Origin: Actinomycetota bacterium | Lineage (GTDB): Bacteria; Actinomycetota; Acidimicrobiia; Acidimicrobiales; JAJPHE01 | Length of the DNA stretch: 64,000 nucleotides | Assembly: GCA_027315345.1 (NCBI GenBank) | Contig: DAHUYE010000044.1 | Location: forward strand, 1 to 64,000 | Direction of reading: 5' to 3' | In this document: one piece after another, positions 32,972-41,598 of the stretch | How positions within the stretch are numbered: the stretch's first letter is position 1 | How the letters are laid out: every line of letters begins with the position of its first letter | The notes under the pieces: model-generated | The model's database searches: none | The model's input: only the letters and a program-made list of their open reading frames with translations | Told to the model about the DNA's origin: nothing | Made by a program: the position numbers and the translations under genes

Positions 32972-33205
32972 CTACTCGATGCCGATCGTGACCCACTTCT
33001 CCAGCTGCCGCTTGGCTGCCACTCCATCCGGAGGAACCCGCAGCCAACCGGCCATTACTCGTCCCCGCATCTCCATCGGCTCTGCCTTGGATCGAGCCAC
33101 CAGGCGCTCCGACTGAGCCGGATCCACCCGAACGAGTAGGCCCCCTTGGCTGCCCGCGGCCACGGCCATGTGGCCGTTCACCAGGAAGGCGAGGCCACCA
33201 AACAT
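32972..33205 (-). CDS. TfoX N-terminal domain protein, apparent 5' truncation
   Basis: The 77 residues from the ATG begin MFGGLAFLVNGHMAVAA and continue with LLVRVDPAQSERLVARS, PMEMRGRVMAGWLRVPP and LEKWVTIGIE, the TfoX-like core. Family members usually have ~20 more N-terminal residues; the upstream codons do encode them (ELADRIRALISS...), in frame back to a TGA near 33278, but no ATG, GTG or TTG is available there. Either a rare CTG start is used, or the gene is damaged. Function of these small stand-alone TfoX proteins is unknown. Confidence 0.65.
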   Translation of the reverse strand: MFGGLAFLVNGHMAVAAGSQGGLLVRVDPAQSERLVARSKAEPMEMRGRVMAGWLRVPPDGVAAKRQLEKWVTIGIE

Positions 33206-33280
33206 CGTCTGTTTAGTCAGGCAGGTCCGCGACGAGATGAGGGCGCGGATCCGGTCGGCCAGTTCCTGGAGGAACCAATG

Positions 33281-34117
33281 TCAGCCGACCCGGTGGCCCT
33301 CCCCAATCTGGGGAAGCCGGGCCAGCTCGTAGGAGCAACTGGCCGTGCAACGGAAGGTTCCATCCTCGGAGAGCGGCCCGAGCCGGTCGGTGAGATCGCG
33401 TTCGAACTCCTCCGACTTGGCGCCGAGGGCCGCAGGGTTGAGCATCGAAGTCGAGTAGGCGAAGCCGATCAGGCTTTCGACCGTCCACTCCTGATGCGTC
33501 GTGTACTCGAACTTGCCGGTGTACTCGAGACCGGCCCGTTGCAGGACGAACTCATGAGGGTCATTTATGATGACCGACCCCCAGGTGGCCGGCACCCGGT
33601 GGGCCGTGCCGGCCTTGGCCATCCACTGGACGAACAGTTCCTGCAGAGCCAGCTGCCAGGGTTGGTCCCCCTGGGGTGGCGTGTCGGCCCAAATCAGCGC
33701 CGCTCCTCCGCTCGGCTGAAGCCACGATGCCAACCGGTCGGCCACGACCTGGCGCCTGAGCCGGTGGAACGCATTGCCGATGGTGACCAGCTCGAAGGTG
33801 CCGCGCAGTTCCACGGTCTCGGCTGAGCCTGCCACCCAGTGGATGTTTCCGGCCGCGGCGCCGGCTGCCTTGGCCCGGCCAAAGGCGATCGCCTCTTCCT
33901 CCTGATCCACCGCTACCACCTCCACGAAACTGGGTGCCAGAGGAAGGGCGATCTGGCCCGTCCCGCAGGCCAGGTCCAGCAGCCGGCCGTGGCCGGACGC
34001 CGGCAGCCGCCCGATCAGGTCCTCGAAGAGCGCCCGGGGGTACGGCGGCCGGTAGCGGTCGTAATAGGGCGCCGTGCCCCGATAGAGGTCGTTGGCGAAC
34101 TCGGGCTCACTGGTCAA
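33281..34117 (-). CDS. Class I SAM-dependent methyltransferase
   Basis: The 278-residue protein has YDRYRPPYPRALFEDL and the SAM-binding motif I RLLDLACGTGQIALPLA (residues ~45-62), the acidic VVAVDQEEEAI strand and motif IV-like ELVTIGNAFHRL. It belongs to the UbiE/Methyltransf_11 group that methylates small molecules; substrate unknown. Start at the ATG of 34117; divergent from the kinase at 34189. Confidence 0.85.
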   Translation of the reverse strand: MTSEPEFANDLYRGTAPYYDRYRPPYPRALFEDLIGRLPASGHGRLLDLACGTGQIALPLAPSFVEVVAVDQEEEAIAFGRAKAAGAAAGNIHWVAGSAETVELRGTFELVTIGNAFHRLRRQVVADRLASWLQPSGGAALIWADTPPQGDQPWQLALQELFVQWMAKAGTAHRVPATWGSVIINDPHEFVLQRAGLEYTGKFEYTTHQEWTVESLIGFAYSTSMLNPAALGAKSEEFERDLTDRLGPLSEDGTFRCTASCSYELARLPQIGEGHRVG

Positions 34118-34152
34118 CGCTCGGCGTTGGAGCAGGGCACCAGGGCAGGATA

Positions 34153-34182
34153 TTCAAAAAGCGGAAGGACACATGTTAGAAA
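34153..34182 (+). promoter_or_regulatory. Candidate leaderless promoter of the P-loop kinase gene
   Basis: TTCAAA (34153-34158), 18 bp, TAGAAA (34177-34182) predicts a start near the ATG at 34189. The A/T content is high for this genome, which supports it. Confidence 0.4.
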
Positions 34183-34188
34183 TCCGGC

Positions 34189-34716
34189 ATGGCGCGGTCG
34201 TCGACGCGGCTCGTACTGATCTGTGGGCTTCCAGCCGCAGGTAAGTCGACTCTGGCCCGGGAACTCGCCGGCAGGATTCCCGCCATACGGTTGAACAAGG
34301 ACGACTGGGTGGCACAGCTGGGCGGTGACGTGTGGGATGACGAGTTTCGAGTTCGCGTCGAACAACAGCTGTGGATTCTCACCCAGGCGCTCTTGGCCCA
34401 CGGCCAGAGTGTGATCCTGGAGTGGGGCCATTGGGGCCGGGCCGAAAGGGATGAGAAGCGGCTCGGGGCCAGGGATCTGGGGGTGGGCGTCGAGTTGCAC
34501 TACCTCGATGCACCTCTGGAGGAGTTGATCGAGCGAGCCGAGCGACGGAACATCTCGGGTGAATGGACCGCCGCACCGATCACCCGGGCTCACTTCGAGG
34601 AATGGGCCTCGATCTTCCAGGCGCCTGACGAGGAGGAGATCCGCTTGTTCGACCCACCCGCCTCCGAGGGCGGCGGTCCTGGAGCTCCATGCTCCGGTGG
34701 GCCGGCGGCGCGGTGA
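34189..34716 (+). CDS. P-loop kinase-like ATPase (AAA_33 family)
   Basis: The 175-residue protein starts LVLICGLPAAGKSTLARELA (Walker A), followed by IRLNKDDWVAQLGGD, VILEWGHWGRAERDEKR and LHYLDAPLEELIERAERRN, the layout of chloramphenicol-phosphotransferase/zeta-toxin-like small kinases. No antitoxin-like gene adjoins it. Substrate unknown; could phosphorylate a small molecule or antibiotic. Convergent with the S9 peptidase gene. Confidence 0.75.
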   Translation: MARSSTRLVLICGLPAAGKSTLARELAGRIPAIRLNKDDWVAQLGGDVWDDEFRVRVEQQLWILTQALLAHGQSVILEWGHWGRAERDEKRLGARDLGVGVELHYLDAPLEELIERAERRNISGEWTAAPITRAHFEEWASIFQAPDEEEIRLFDPPASEGGGPGAPCSGGPAAR

Positions 34717-34733
34717 CGACTGCGGCCGAAGGA

Positions 34734-36965
34734 TCAGTCCGGGCTGGAGGAGCCCATGAGATGACGGAGGAAGAATTCCGTCCGCCGGGACTCAAGGAAG
34801 GCCCGGTCCTCCTCCCGTCGTGGCATGTGGCGCTCCTCAGGAAAGATGAGGAGTTCATGCCGGATGCCGGCCGACACCAGGGCCTGAACCAGGCGGGCGG
34901 TGTGGCGGAAGTGCACGTTCTCGTCCACCAGGCCGTGAACGAGCATCAGGTGGCCTCGGACGGCACCGACATGGGTCATGACACTGCTCGACTCGTAGCC
35001 GGCCGAGTTATCGCCCGGCGTACCCATGTAGCGCTCGGTGTAGTGGGTGTCATAGCCGTCCCAGGAGGTCACCGGAGCCCCGGCTACGGCCACCGAGAAG
35101 ACGTCGGGGGCCCGGGCGAGGCAGAGGGCCGACATGTAGCCGCCATAGCTCCACCCGGTGATGCCGACCCGGGCCGGGTCCGTGATCCCCGCCGCCGCCG
35201 CCCATTGCACCCCGGCCACCTGGTCGGCCACCTCCAGGTCGCCCAGGTGACGGCTGACGGCGCCTTCGAACCCCAGCCCCCGCCGGGCCGAGCCCCGGTT
35301 GTCCAGAACGACCACCGCCAAGCCGAGAGCTCGTAGGCGTTGGATGCCCAGGTTGGCCGTCATCGACCAATCGTCGATCACCCGTTGGACATGCGGCCCC
35401 CCGTAGACGCTGACCACGGTCGGAGCCGGAACCTCGGCGGGGGCGTAGTAGGCGCCGTACAGCACTGAGCCATCGTCCGCCGGGGTGGTGAACCACTTCG
35501 GGGGATGTAGGGCCATTTCATCGATGCGGGTGTCGCGGCTGTCATGGATGGTCAGGATGGGCTCGCCCCCGGAGAGATCGCGTAGCGTCACGCTCGGCGG
35601 CTGGTCGAGGCTTGAGGCAGTGTCCGTGAACCGGCGGGTGCCGTGGTCGATGAGGACCTGGTGGTATCCACCAGCCGGAGTCAGGCGGCGGGGCTCACTG
35701 CCGCCCATCGACACCTCGTAGAGATGCCTCTGACGGGGATCGTCACGGTTCCCGCAGAACCACACTCGACCGGTCGCCTCATCCACGGCCTCCAGCGAGT
35801 CGACCACCCAGTCACCCTCGGTGAGTTGACGCTGGGGGGTTCCGTCGGGGTCGTGGAGCCACAGATGCCGGTAACCGGTTCGCTCGCTGGCCCAGATGAA
35901 GCCCCCCGAGTCGAGGGGGTGGAACATGTCGTGGAGGTTGATCCAGGGCTCGCCCTCCTCCACCCAGATCCGCTCCCGATCTGCGCTGGCCGGGTCGAAG
36001 CGCCACACATCCAGCCGGCGCTGGCCGCGGCTCTCCACCTGGGCTACGAGTCGCCCGTCGGGAGTCCAGTCCACCCGGGCCAGGTAGGCATCATCGGGCC
36101 CGAGGTCGAGCCAGTGGACTTCCGCTTCCGATGACCGGCCGCCGGCATCTCCGACCCGGACCACGCCCAGGCGGACCCTGGCATTGGCCTCACCAACAAA
36201 GGGGTATCGGTGGACCTCCTCGGCGGCATCACCCGTCAGGTCGGAGCCGAGATGAGCGATGCGCAGCGGCGCCACGCCGGACTCATCGACCTCGGTGAAG
36301 GCCAGCCAGGCGGCGTCTTTTGACCACCACATTCCGTGCTGGCGGTCCATCTCCTCCTGGGCGATGAACTCGGCCAAGCCGTAGGTGATCCCGGCGGCCG
36401 GATCCCCGGACTCGGTGATGCGCCGGACCTCGGAGGTGGCGACATCGAGTAGGTAAATGTCCCCGTCGCGTCCGAAGGCGACCGTCGACCCGTCCGGCGC
36501 CAGCCGGGGGTCCAGGACCGGCCCGGAGTCTGCATCGAGGATGGCGCGAGGTTCACCGGTGGGACCTTCCAACAGGTGCAGTCCGGCGCGGCTGGGAATG
36601 AGGAGGCGTTCGCCCTGCTCGGCCCACCAGTACCTGGTGACCCCGCCGGCCAGCTCGCGAGCCCGCTCCTTGCGCAGCTGCTCGTCCAGTGACAGTTCCT
36701 CCTGAGGTTCCTCACCGGGACCGAAGAGCTGGTGGGTGTCCCCGGAAGCCAGATCGACCACGAACAGCTGCTGGGTCAGCCCCCCCTCGGGATTGTGCAG
36801 ATAGGTCAACCAGGTGTCGTCGGCGCTGAAGGCGATCCGGGTCGGATAGGACATACCCGGAGCCGGGGCATGGGCGACGTCAGCGGCCCGGATGGCGGCC
36901 CCGGCCGATCCGGGCGCTGAGCGGGAAGGTGCCGGCGGGTCGGGTGGCGTCGGGTGGCTGGCCAT
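34734..36965 (-). CDS. S9 family prolyl oligopeptidase / dipeptidyl peptidase IV-like
   Basis: The 743-residue protein has an N-terminal beta-propeller of the DPP-IV type (residues ~40-480, with repeats such as RLAPDGSTVAFGRDGDIYLLD) and a C-terminal alpha/beta-hydrolase. The nucleophile is S606 in GITGWSYGGYMSALCLA; Asp in VHGLVDENVHF and His in FPEERHMPRREE complete the triad. A double-Glu motif (ITYGLAEFIAQEEMDRQHG) matches the substrate N-terminus anchor of DPP-IV enzymes. No signal peptide, so probably cytoplasmic. Confidence 0.92.
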   Translation of the reverse strand: MASHPTPPDPPAPSRSAPGSAGAAIRAADVAHAPAPGMSYPTRIAFSADDTWLTYLHNPEGGLTQQLFVVDLASGDTHQLFGPGEEPQEELSLDEQLRKERARELAGGVTRYWWAEQGERLLIPSRAGLHLLEGPTGEPRAILDADSGPVLDPRLAPDGSTVAFGRDGDIYLLDVATSEVRRITESGDPAAGITYGLAEFIAQEEMDRQHGMWWSKDAAWLAFTEVDESGVAPLRIAHLGSDLTGDAAEEVHRYPFVGEANARVRLGVVRVGDAGGRSSEAEVHWLDLGPDDAYLARVDWTPDGRLVAQVESRGQRRLDVWRFDPASADRERIWVEEGEPWINLHDMFHPLDSGGFIWASERTGYRHLWLHDPDGTPQRQLTEGDWVVDSLEAVDEATGRVWFCGNRDDPRQRHLYEVSMGGSEPRRLTPAGGYHQVLIDHGTRRFTDTASSLDQPPSVTLRDLSGGEPILTIHDSRDTRIDEMALHPPKWFTTPADDGSVLYGAYYAPAEVPAPTVVSVYGGPHVQRVIDDWSMTANLGIQRLRALGLAVVVLDNRGSARRGLGFEGAVSRHLGDLEVADQVAGVQWAAAAGITDPARVGITGWSYGGYMSALCLARAPDVFSVAVAGAPVTSWDGYDTHYTERYMGTPGDNSAGYESSSVMTHVGAVRGHLMLVHGLVDENVHFRHTARLVQALVSAGIRHELLIFPEERHMPRREEDRAFLESRRTEFFLRHLMGSSSPD

Positions 36966-37013
36966 GGGTGGCGGGCCAGGATAACGACTGGATGTAGCCG
37001 AACGGTTCTTTGC

Positions 37014-37301
37014 CTACTCCACGATTTCGCTGGTCTGGAGAACAGGGGCGATGGTGGTGTAGTTGGCCACATCGCCCAGGACCTCCCCGGTACCGGCCGA
37101 GCCCATGGCCGCCTGCAACGCCTCGGGCGAGTCGAACTTGAAGTGGACGGCGGCCACGTAGGGACCGTCCACGCCCTTGTCGATCTCGGCGCTCGGCAGG
37201 CCCCAGGCTCGCAGGCAAAGAGGGACGTGGGAGTTCCGGTAGTAGTCGTGATCGAAGGTGGCGCCCTCCGTGGTCGGGTAGAACACGCTCAATCGGATCA
37301 T
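37014..37301 (-). CDS. EthD-family small protein
   Basis: A 95-residue ferredoxin-like fold protein starting MIRLSVFYPTTEGATFDHDYYRNSHVPLC, with YVAAVHFKFDSPEALQAAMGS, the pattern of EthD/dimeric alpha-beta barrel proteins linked to ether or aromatic degradation. I use the ATG at 37301; the longer frame is antisense to the GNAT gene. Role unknown. Confidence 0.8.
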   Translation of the reverse strand: MIRLSVFYPTTEGATFDHDYYRNSHVPLCLRAWGLPSAEIDKGVDGPYVAAVHFKFDSPEALQAAMGSAGTGEVLGDVANYTTIAPVLQTSEIVE

Positions 37302-37487
37302 CTCGTTGTCCTTTGGCTCGTCCGGCGGGCCGAAGTATGTCAGCTGGCCGCGCCGAGCGGCCGGGCCGGCCGGGAGCGGTGCGGTTTTATGCAAACTGGC
37401 CCTGGCTCCGCCACCGGCGCAGGGACGGGTACTGGCAGGCTGATTCGGCGGTCCCCGATGTGGCGCCGGCCGTGTCAGGCTCGCAGC

Positions 37488-37910
37488 GTGGACCACTCCG
37501 TCAACGACCGGCTGGATGGCATCGACTGGAAGGCGGTCAAGCAGGACCTGGCCGACGACTACTTCGATAACGGCCGGTCTCCCGAGGCCTTGCGCCGCTC
37601 CTTCGAGGCCTCGGCCCACGTGGCCGTGTGCCGGGTGGGGGAGCGGGTGATCGGACTGGCCCGGCTCCTCTCCGACGGGGTGTGCAACGCCTATTTGGTT
37701 GACGTGTGGACAGCGTCCTCTCATCGGCGCCAAGGAGTTGCGCGGGCCATGGTGAGCGAACTGGCCGGCCGGGTGGCGGGCCAGCACATCGGCCTCCAGG
37801 TGGACTCGGAGCCGGGACGCGCCCTCTACCGCTCCCTCGGCTTCCGGCCCCAGCCGGAGTTCATGTCGATGGTGGTGGGCGCCTGGTTGGACAACGACGC
37901 CAACCGGTAG
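37488..37910 (+). CDS. GNAT family N-acetyltransferase
   Basis: The 140-residue protein has the acetyl-CoA binding segment VDVWTASSHRRQGVARAMVSEL (R/Q-x-x-G-x-A) and LQVDSEPGRALYRSLGFRP, hallmarks of GNAT acetyltransferases. GTG start at 37488. Substrate unknown. The end lies beside a 14-bp tandem duplication. Confidence 0.85.
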   Translation: MDHSVNDRLDGIDWKAVKQDLADDYFDNGRSPEALRRSFEASAHVAVCRVGERVIGLARLLSDGVCNAYLVDVWTASSHRRQGVARAMVSELAGRVAGQHIGLQVDSEPGRALYRSLGFRPQPEFMSMVVGAWLDNDANR

Positions 37911-37911
37911 C

Positions 37912-37939
37912 GATCAGACCGGCGGGATCAGACCGGCGG
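37912..37939. repeat. 14-bp perfect tandem duplication
   Basis: GATCAGACCGGCGG is repeated twice head to tail at 37912-37925 and 37926-37939 between convergent genes. The second copy contains the stop codon of the acyl-CoA carboxylase gene. Probably a replication-slippage product. Confidence 0.85.
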
Positions 37940-39454
37940 TACGCCGTGGCGCCGGGGGGGCATGTCCCGCTCCCAGGGCGAGGCCCCCGACAGCCTGGTC
38001 ACCAGCTCCCGGCGCAGATCCTCGAAGGGGACGATGGCATCGACCACCAGATCCGAACCCAGTCGCAGGATGTCGACGTCGGTCTCGTACTCCTCCCGCT
38101 TGGCCCGGACGAACTCGGCCCGTTCCTCGGGGTCACTCAGAGCGGCGATGCGGTTGGCGTAGACCGCGTTGACGGCCGCCTCCGGGCCCATGACCGCAAT
38201 CTTGGCCGTGGGCAGGGCGATGGTCGCCACCGGGTCGAAGGCGGGACCGGCCATGGCGTAGAGCCCGGCGCCGTAGGCCTTGCGTACCACCACGCAGACC
38301 TTGGGAACGGTCGCTTCCGTGACGGCGGTGATCATCTTGGCCCCGTGGCGGATGATGCCCTGTCGCTCGACCTGGGTCCCGATCATGAAGCCAGGTACGT
38401 CGGCCAGGAACACCAGGGGGATGTTGTAGGCGTCGCACATCCAGATGAACCGGGCGGCCTTGTCCGCCGAGTCGACAAAGAGCACCCCACCTTTGTGCTG
38501 GGGATTGTTGGCCACCACGCCGATGACGTGTCCCTCCAGGCGGGCGAAGCCGGTGACCAGTTCCGGTGCGAAGAGCGGCTTTATCTCGAACAGCGAGTCG
38601 GCGTCGACGATCCCGCTGATCACGTCGTGGATGTCATAGCCGGCCGACTCGGACTCAGGCAGGTCCTGCCGGGTCAGGGGGTGGGCGGGGCCGACGGCGG
38701 CCTCGGGAGTGGGGGATTCGCGCCAGTTGGCCGGGAGGTAGGAGAACAGCCACTGGGCTTGGGCGATGGCGTCGGCGTCATCGGTGGCCAGGTTGTCCCC
38801 GCAGCCCGAGACGGTGGCGTGCATGCGGGCGCCGCCCATCTCCTCCAGGGTCACCTTCTCACCCACCACCTCCTCGGCCATGCGGGGCGATCCGAGGTAC
38901 ATGGAGGCATTTCCCTCGACCATGATCACGACATCGCAGAAGGCGGGGATGTAGGCACCCCCGGCCGCCGAGGGGCCGAACAGGCAGCAGATCTGGGGGG
39001 CCCGGCCCGAGAGGCGCACCTGGTTGGCGAAGATCCGCCCCGCTCCCCGCCGGCCCGGGAACAGCTCGACCTGATCGGTGATCCGGGCGCCGGCCGAGTC
39101 GACCAGCCAGAACATCGGTAGTTCGTGGCGCAGGGCCACCTCGGTCATCCGGAGCATCTTCTCGACCGTCCTGGCCCCCCAGGAGCCCGCCTTGACGGTC
39201 GGGTCGTTGGCCACCACCACCACCGGTCGGCCCTGCACCCGGGCCGTCCCGGTCACCACCCCGTCGGCGGGCAGGTCAGCGGCGCCGGCATTGGCCAGCA
39301 GGCCGTCCTCGGCCCACGTCCCTTCATCGATCAGCAGGGCGATGCGGTCCCGGACGAACAGCTTGCTCTGGGCCGACAGCTTCCCGGCGTCGCGCTCCAG
39401 GTTGCCCCGCCGGGCCCGGTCCGCCGTCGCCGCCAGGCGGTCTGGTTCGCTCAT
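37928..39454 (-). CDS. Acyl-CoA carboxylase, beta (carboxyltransferase) subunit
   Basis: Biotin-dependent carboxyltransferase of 508 residues. Both crotonase-like halves are present, with FGPSAAGGAYIPAFCDVVIMVEGNASMYLGSP and LVFLADVPGFMIGTQVERQGIIRHGAKM, plus VVVRKAYGAGLYAMAGPAF. The ATG overlaps the stop of the acyl-CoA dehydrogenase gene. Next to an HMG-CoA lyase it may be the methylcrotonyl-CoA carboxylase beta subunit of leucine degradation; propionyl- or geranyl-CoA are alternatives. No biotin-carrier subunit gene is in the window. Confidence 0.88.
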   Translation of the reverse strand: MSEPDRLAATADRARRGNLERDAGKLSAQSKLFVRDRIALLIDEGTWAEDGLLANAGAADLPADGVVTGTARVQGRPVVVVANDPTVKAGSWGARTVEKMLRMTEVALRHELPMFWLVDSAGARITDQVELFPGRRGAGRIFANQVRLSGRAPQICCLFGPSAAGGAYIPAFCDVVIMVEGNASMYLGSPRMAEEVVGEKVTLEEMGGARMHATVSGCGDNLATDDADAIAQAQWLFSYLPANWRESPTPEAAVGPAHPLTRQDLPESESAGYDIHDVISGIVDADSLFEIKPLFAPELVTGFARLEGHVIGVVANNPQHKGGVLFVDSADKAARFIWMCDAYNIPLVFLADVPGFMIGTQVERQGIIRHGAKMITAVTEATVPKVCVVVRKAYGAGLYAMAGPAFDPVATIALPTAKIAVMGPEAAVNAVYANRIAALSDPEERAEFVRAKREEYETDVDILRLGSDLVVDAIVPFEDLRRELVTRLSGASPWERDMPPRRHGVPPV

Positions 39455-40596
39455 GGGGAGACCGGCAGGTCGAGACCCTTGGCGATCACCAGGCGTTGGA
39501 CCTCGCTGGTGCCTTCCCCGATCTCGAGCACCTTGGCGTCCCGGTAGAAGCGGGCCACCGGGTTCTCCTCCAGGAAGCCGGCCCCGCCGAAGATCTGGGT
39601 GGCGGCCCGGGTGGCGGAGACGGCCGTCTCGGTGGCGTAGAGCTTGGCCATGGCCGCCGCCTGCTTGTACGGACGTTGGTGATCCTTGAGCCAGGCCGCC
39701 CGCATCACCAGCCCGCGGGCCGCCTCCAGGGCCGTGGCCATGTCGGCCAGGGAGAAGGCCACGGCCTGGAACCTTCCGATGGGTCCTCCGAAGGCGTTGC
39801 GGGTCCGGGCGTAATCGCTGGCTGCGTCCAGGCAGGCCCGGGCGCAGCCGAGAGCCAGGGCGGCAATGGAGATCCGCCCGTCGTCGAGGGTGGCCAGGAA
39901 GTTCCGGTAACCGGAGCCCTCCTGGCCGAGCATGTTGTCCCTCGGGATGGCGCAGTCGGCCAGCACCAGGCCGTGGGTGTCACTGGCGTGCCAGCCCAGC
40001 TTCCGGTAGGCGGGCTCGACCTGTAGACCCGGAGTCCCCGCCGGCACCAGAAAGGCGGACACGCCGCCGTGGGCGTGGCGGGCCGTGACGGTGATGACCG
40101 AGGTGATGGGGGTACCGGAGTTGGTGATGAAGGCCTTGGCCCCGTCCAGCACCCACCCGTCCGGACCCTCCCGGACCCGGGTGCGCAGGGCGCCGGCATC
40201 GCTGCCGCCGTCCGGCTCGGTCAGGCCGAAGGCGGCCAGGGCCCGCCCCGTGGCCAGGTCGGGGAGCCAGGCCGACCGCTGGGCGTCATCCCCGAAGCGG
40301 TAGATGGGCACCGCCCCCAGGCCCACCCCGGCGGACAGGGTGATACCCACGGACTGGTCGGCCCACCCGATCTCCTCCACCGCCAGGCAGAAGGCGGTGA
40401 AACTGGCCCCGCTGCCTCCCCACTCCGGAGGTAGGACCAGCCCGAACAGGCCCAGGTCACCCATCTGGTGGACGACCTCCACGGGGAGACGGGCCTCTTG
40501 GTCCCACTGCTCGGCCCGGGGGGCGATCTCCTTACGGGCGAACTCCCTCACCACCTGCTGGAAGGCGGCGTCCTCTTCGGTTAGGTCAAAGTCCAT
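39451..40596 (-). CDS. Acyl-CoA dehydrogenase
   Basis: FAD enzyme of 381 residues from the ATG at 40596 (MDFDLTEEDAAFQ). Family blocks: GLFGLVLPPEWGGSGASF, AFGLTEPDGGSDAGALRTRV (FAD and substrate binding), DGAKAFITNSG, and the C-terminal QIFGGAGFLEENPVARFYRDAKVLEIGEGTSEVQRLVIAKGL. With the downstream carboxylase and divergent HMG-CoA lyase it could be isovaleryl-CoA dehydrogenase, but a citronellyl- or general short-chain enzyme is also possible. Confidence 0.88.
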   Translation of the reverse strand: MDFDLTEEDAAFQQVVREFARKEIAPRAEQWDQEARLPVEVVHQMGDLGLFGLVLPPEWGGSGASFTAFCLAVEEIGWADQSVGITLSAGVGLGAVPIYRFGDDAQRSAWLPDLATGRALAAFGLTEPDGGSDAGALRTRVREGPDGWVLDGAKAFITNSGTPITSVITVTARHAHGGVSAFLVPAGTPGLQVEPAYRKLGWHASDTHGLVLADCAIPRDNMLGQEGSGYRNFLATLDDGRISIAALALGCARACLDAASDYARTRNAFGGPIGRFQAVAFSLADMATALEAARGLVMRAAWLKDHQRPYKQAAAMAKLYATETAVSATRAATQIFGGAGFLEENPVARFYRDAKVLEIGEGTSEVQRLVIAKGLDLPVSP

Positions 40597-40653
40597 TGAG
40601 CTCCTGGCCGCCAGGCCGAGACATCCCTGGAGCGGAGTGTACGGTCGGACCGG

Positions 40654-41586
40654 ATGGTTCAAGACGAATGGCCGCGGGGGACCGCCCGGCGTTGGGCGGA
40701 GGGTGGGCCCTGGGTGGCCATACGAGAGGTGGGGCCCAGGGACGGACTACAGGTGGAAAGTCCTCTCCCGGTCGAGGCCCGGGTGGAGTTCATCCTGGAG
40801 TTGATCGAAGCCGGCCTGACCTGCATTGAGGTGGCCGCCTTCGTCTCGCCCTCCCGGGTTCCGTCCATGGCTGATGCTTCCGCGGTGCTGAAAGCTCTGC
40901 CCGCCGATCCCGAGGTGAGCTACTTCGCCCTGGTCCCCAATCTGCGTGGTGCCCAGATGGCCATGGAAGCCGGGGTCGGGGCCCTCACCGTCACCGTGTC
41001 CGCCTCCGAGTCCTATTCGGTGGCCAACGTCGGACGGGGCCGGGACGAAGCGTCGGGCGAGGTGGACCGGATCCTGGCCCTGGCCGCTGGCGTGGTGCCG
41101 GTCGACGTGGTCGTCTCCTGCGCCTTTGGCTACGCCGGTACCGATCCCGCCGACCTGGACTGGGTGGCCGCCCAGGCCCGGCGCTGGGCCGGTACCGGGC
41201 CGTGCTCCCTGACCCTGGCTGACACCACCGGGGAGGCCGGTCCTCCCGGCATCGAGGAGGCGGTGGAGCGGTTCGGGCCCGATTTCGGTCTGCACCTCCA
41301 CGAGACCAGGCGGACCGGGCTGGTCAACGCCTACGCCGCTTTGGAGGCCGGAGTGCGGCGCTTCGACACGTCCGTGGCCGGACTGGGCGGATCGCCCTTC
41401 GCCCACGGGGCGGCCGGAAACCTGGCCACCGAGGACCTGGTCCACCTCCTAGACCTCCTCGGTCTGGACACCGGGGTGAGACTGGACCGGCTGTTCGAGG
41501 CCTCCGGGCGGATCAGTCAGCTGCTCGGGCGCGACCCCACCGCCGTGGTCCGGAGCGGCCCGGCTGCCGGCCTGCGCCGGGCCTGA
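40654..41586 (+). CDS. Hydroxymethylglutaryl-CoA lyase
   Basis: Cleaves HMG-CoA to acetoacetate and acetyl-CoA. The 310-residue DRE-TIM protein has the N-terminal VGPRDGLQVE motif, GLTCIEVAAFVSPSRVPSMAD, the metal-ligand HLHETR region and FDTSVAGLGGSPFAHGAAGNLATED, matching bacterial MvaB-type lyases. It is followed 12 bp later by an acetoacetyl-CoA synthetase, so acetoacetate would be re-activated. Its start is divergent from the acyl-CoA dehydrogenase (57-bp gap). Confidence 0.9.
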   Translation: MVQDEWPRGTARRWAEGGPWVAIREVGPRDGLQVESPLPVEARVEFILELIEAGLTCIEVAAFVSPSRVPSMADASAVLKALPADPEVSYFALVPNLRGAQMAMEAGVGALTVTVSASESYSVANVGRGRDEASGEVDRILALAAGVVPVDVVVSCAFGYAGTDPADLDWVAAQARRWAGTGPCSLTLADTTGEAGPPGIEEAVERFGPDFGLHLHETRRTGLVNAYAALEAGVRRFDTSVAGLGGSPFAHGAAGNLATEDLVHLLDLLGLDTGVRLDRLFEASGRISQLLGRDPTAVVRSGPAAGLRRA

Positions 41587-41598
41587 AGGCGGGCCACC

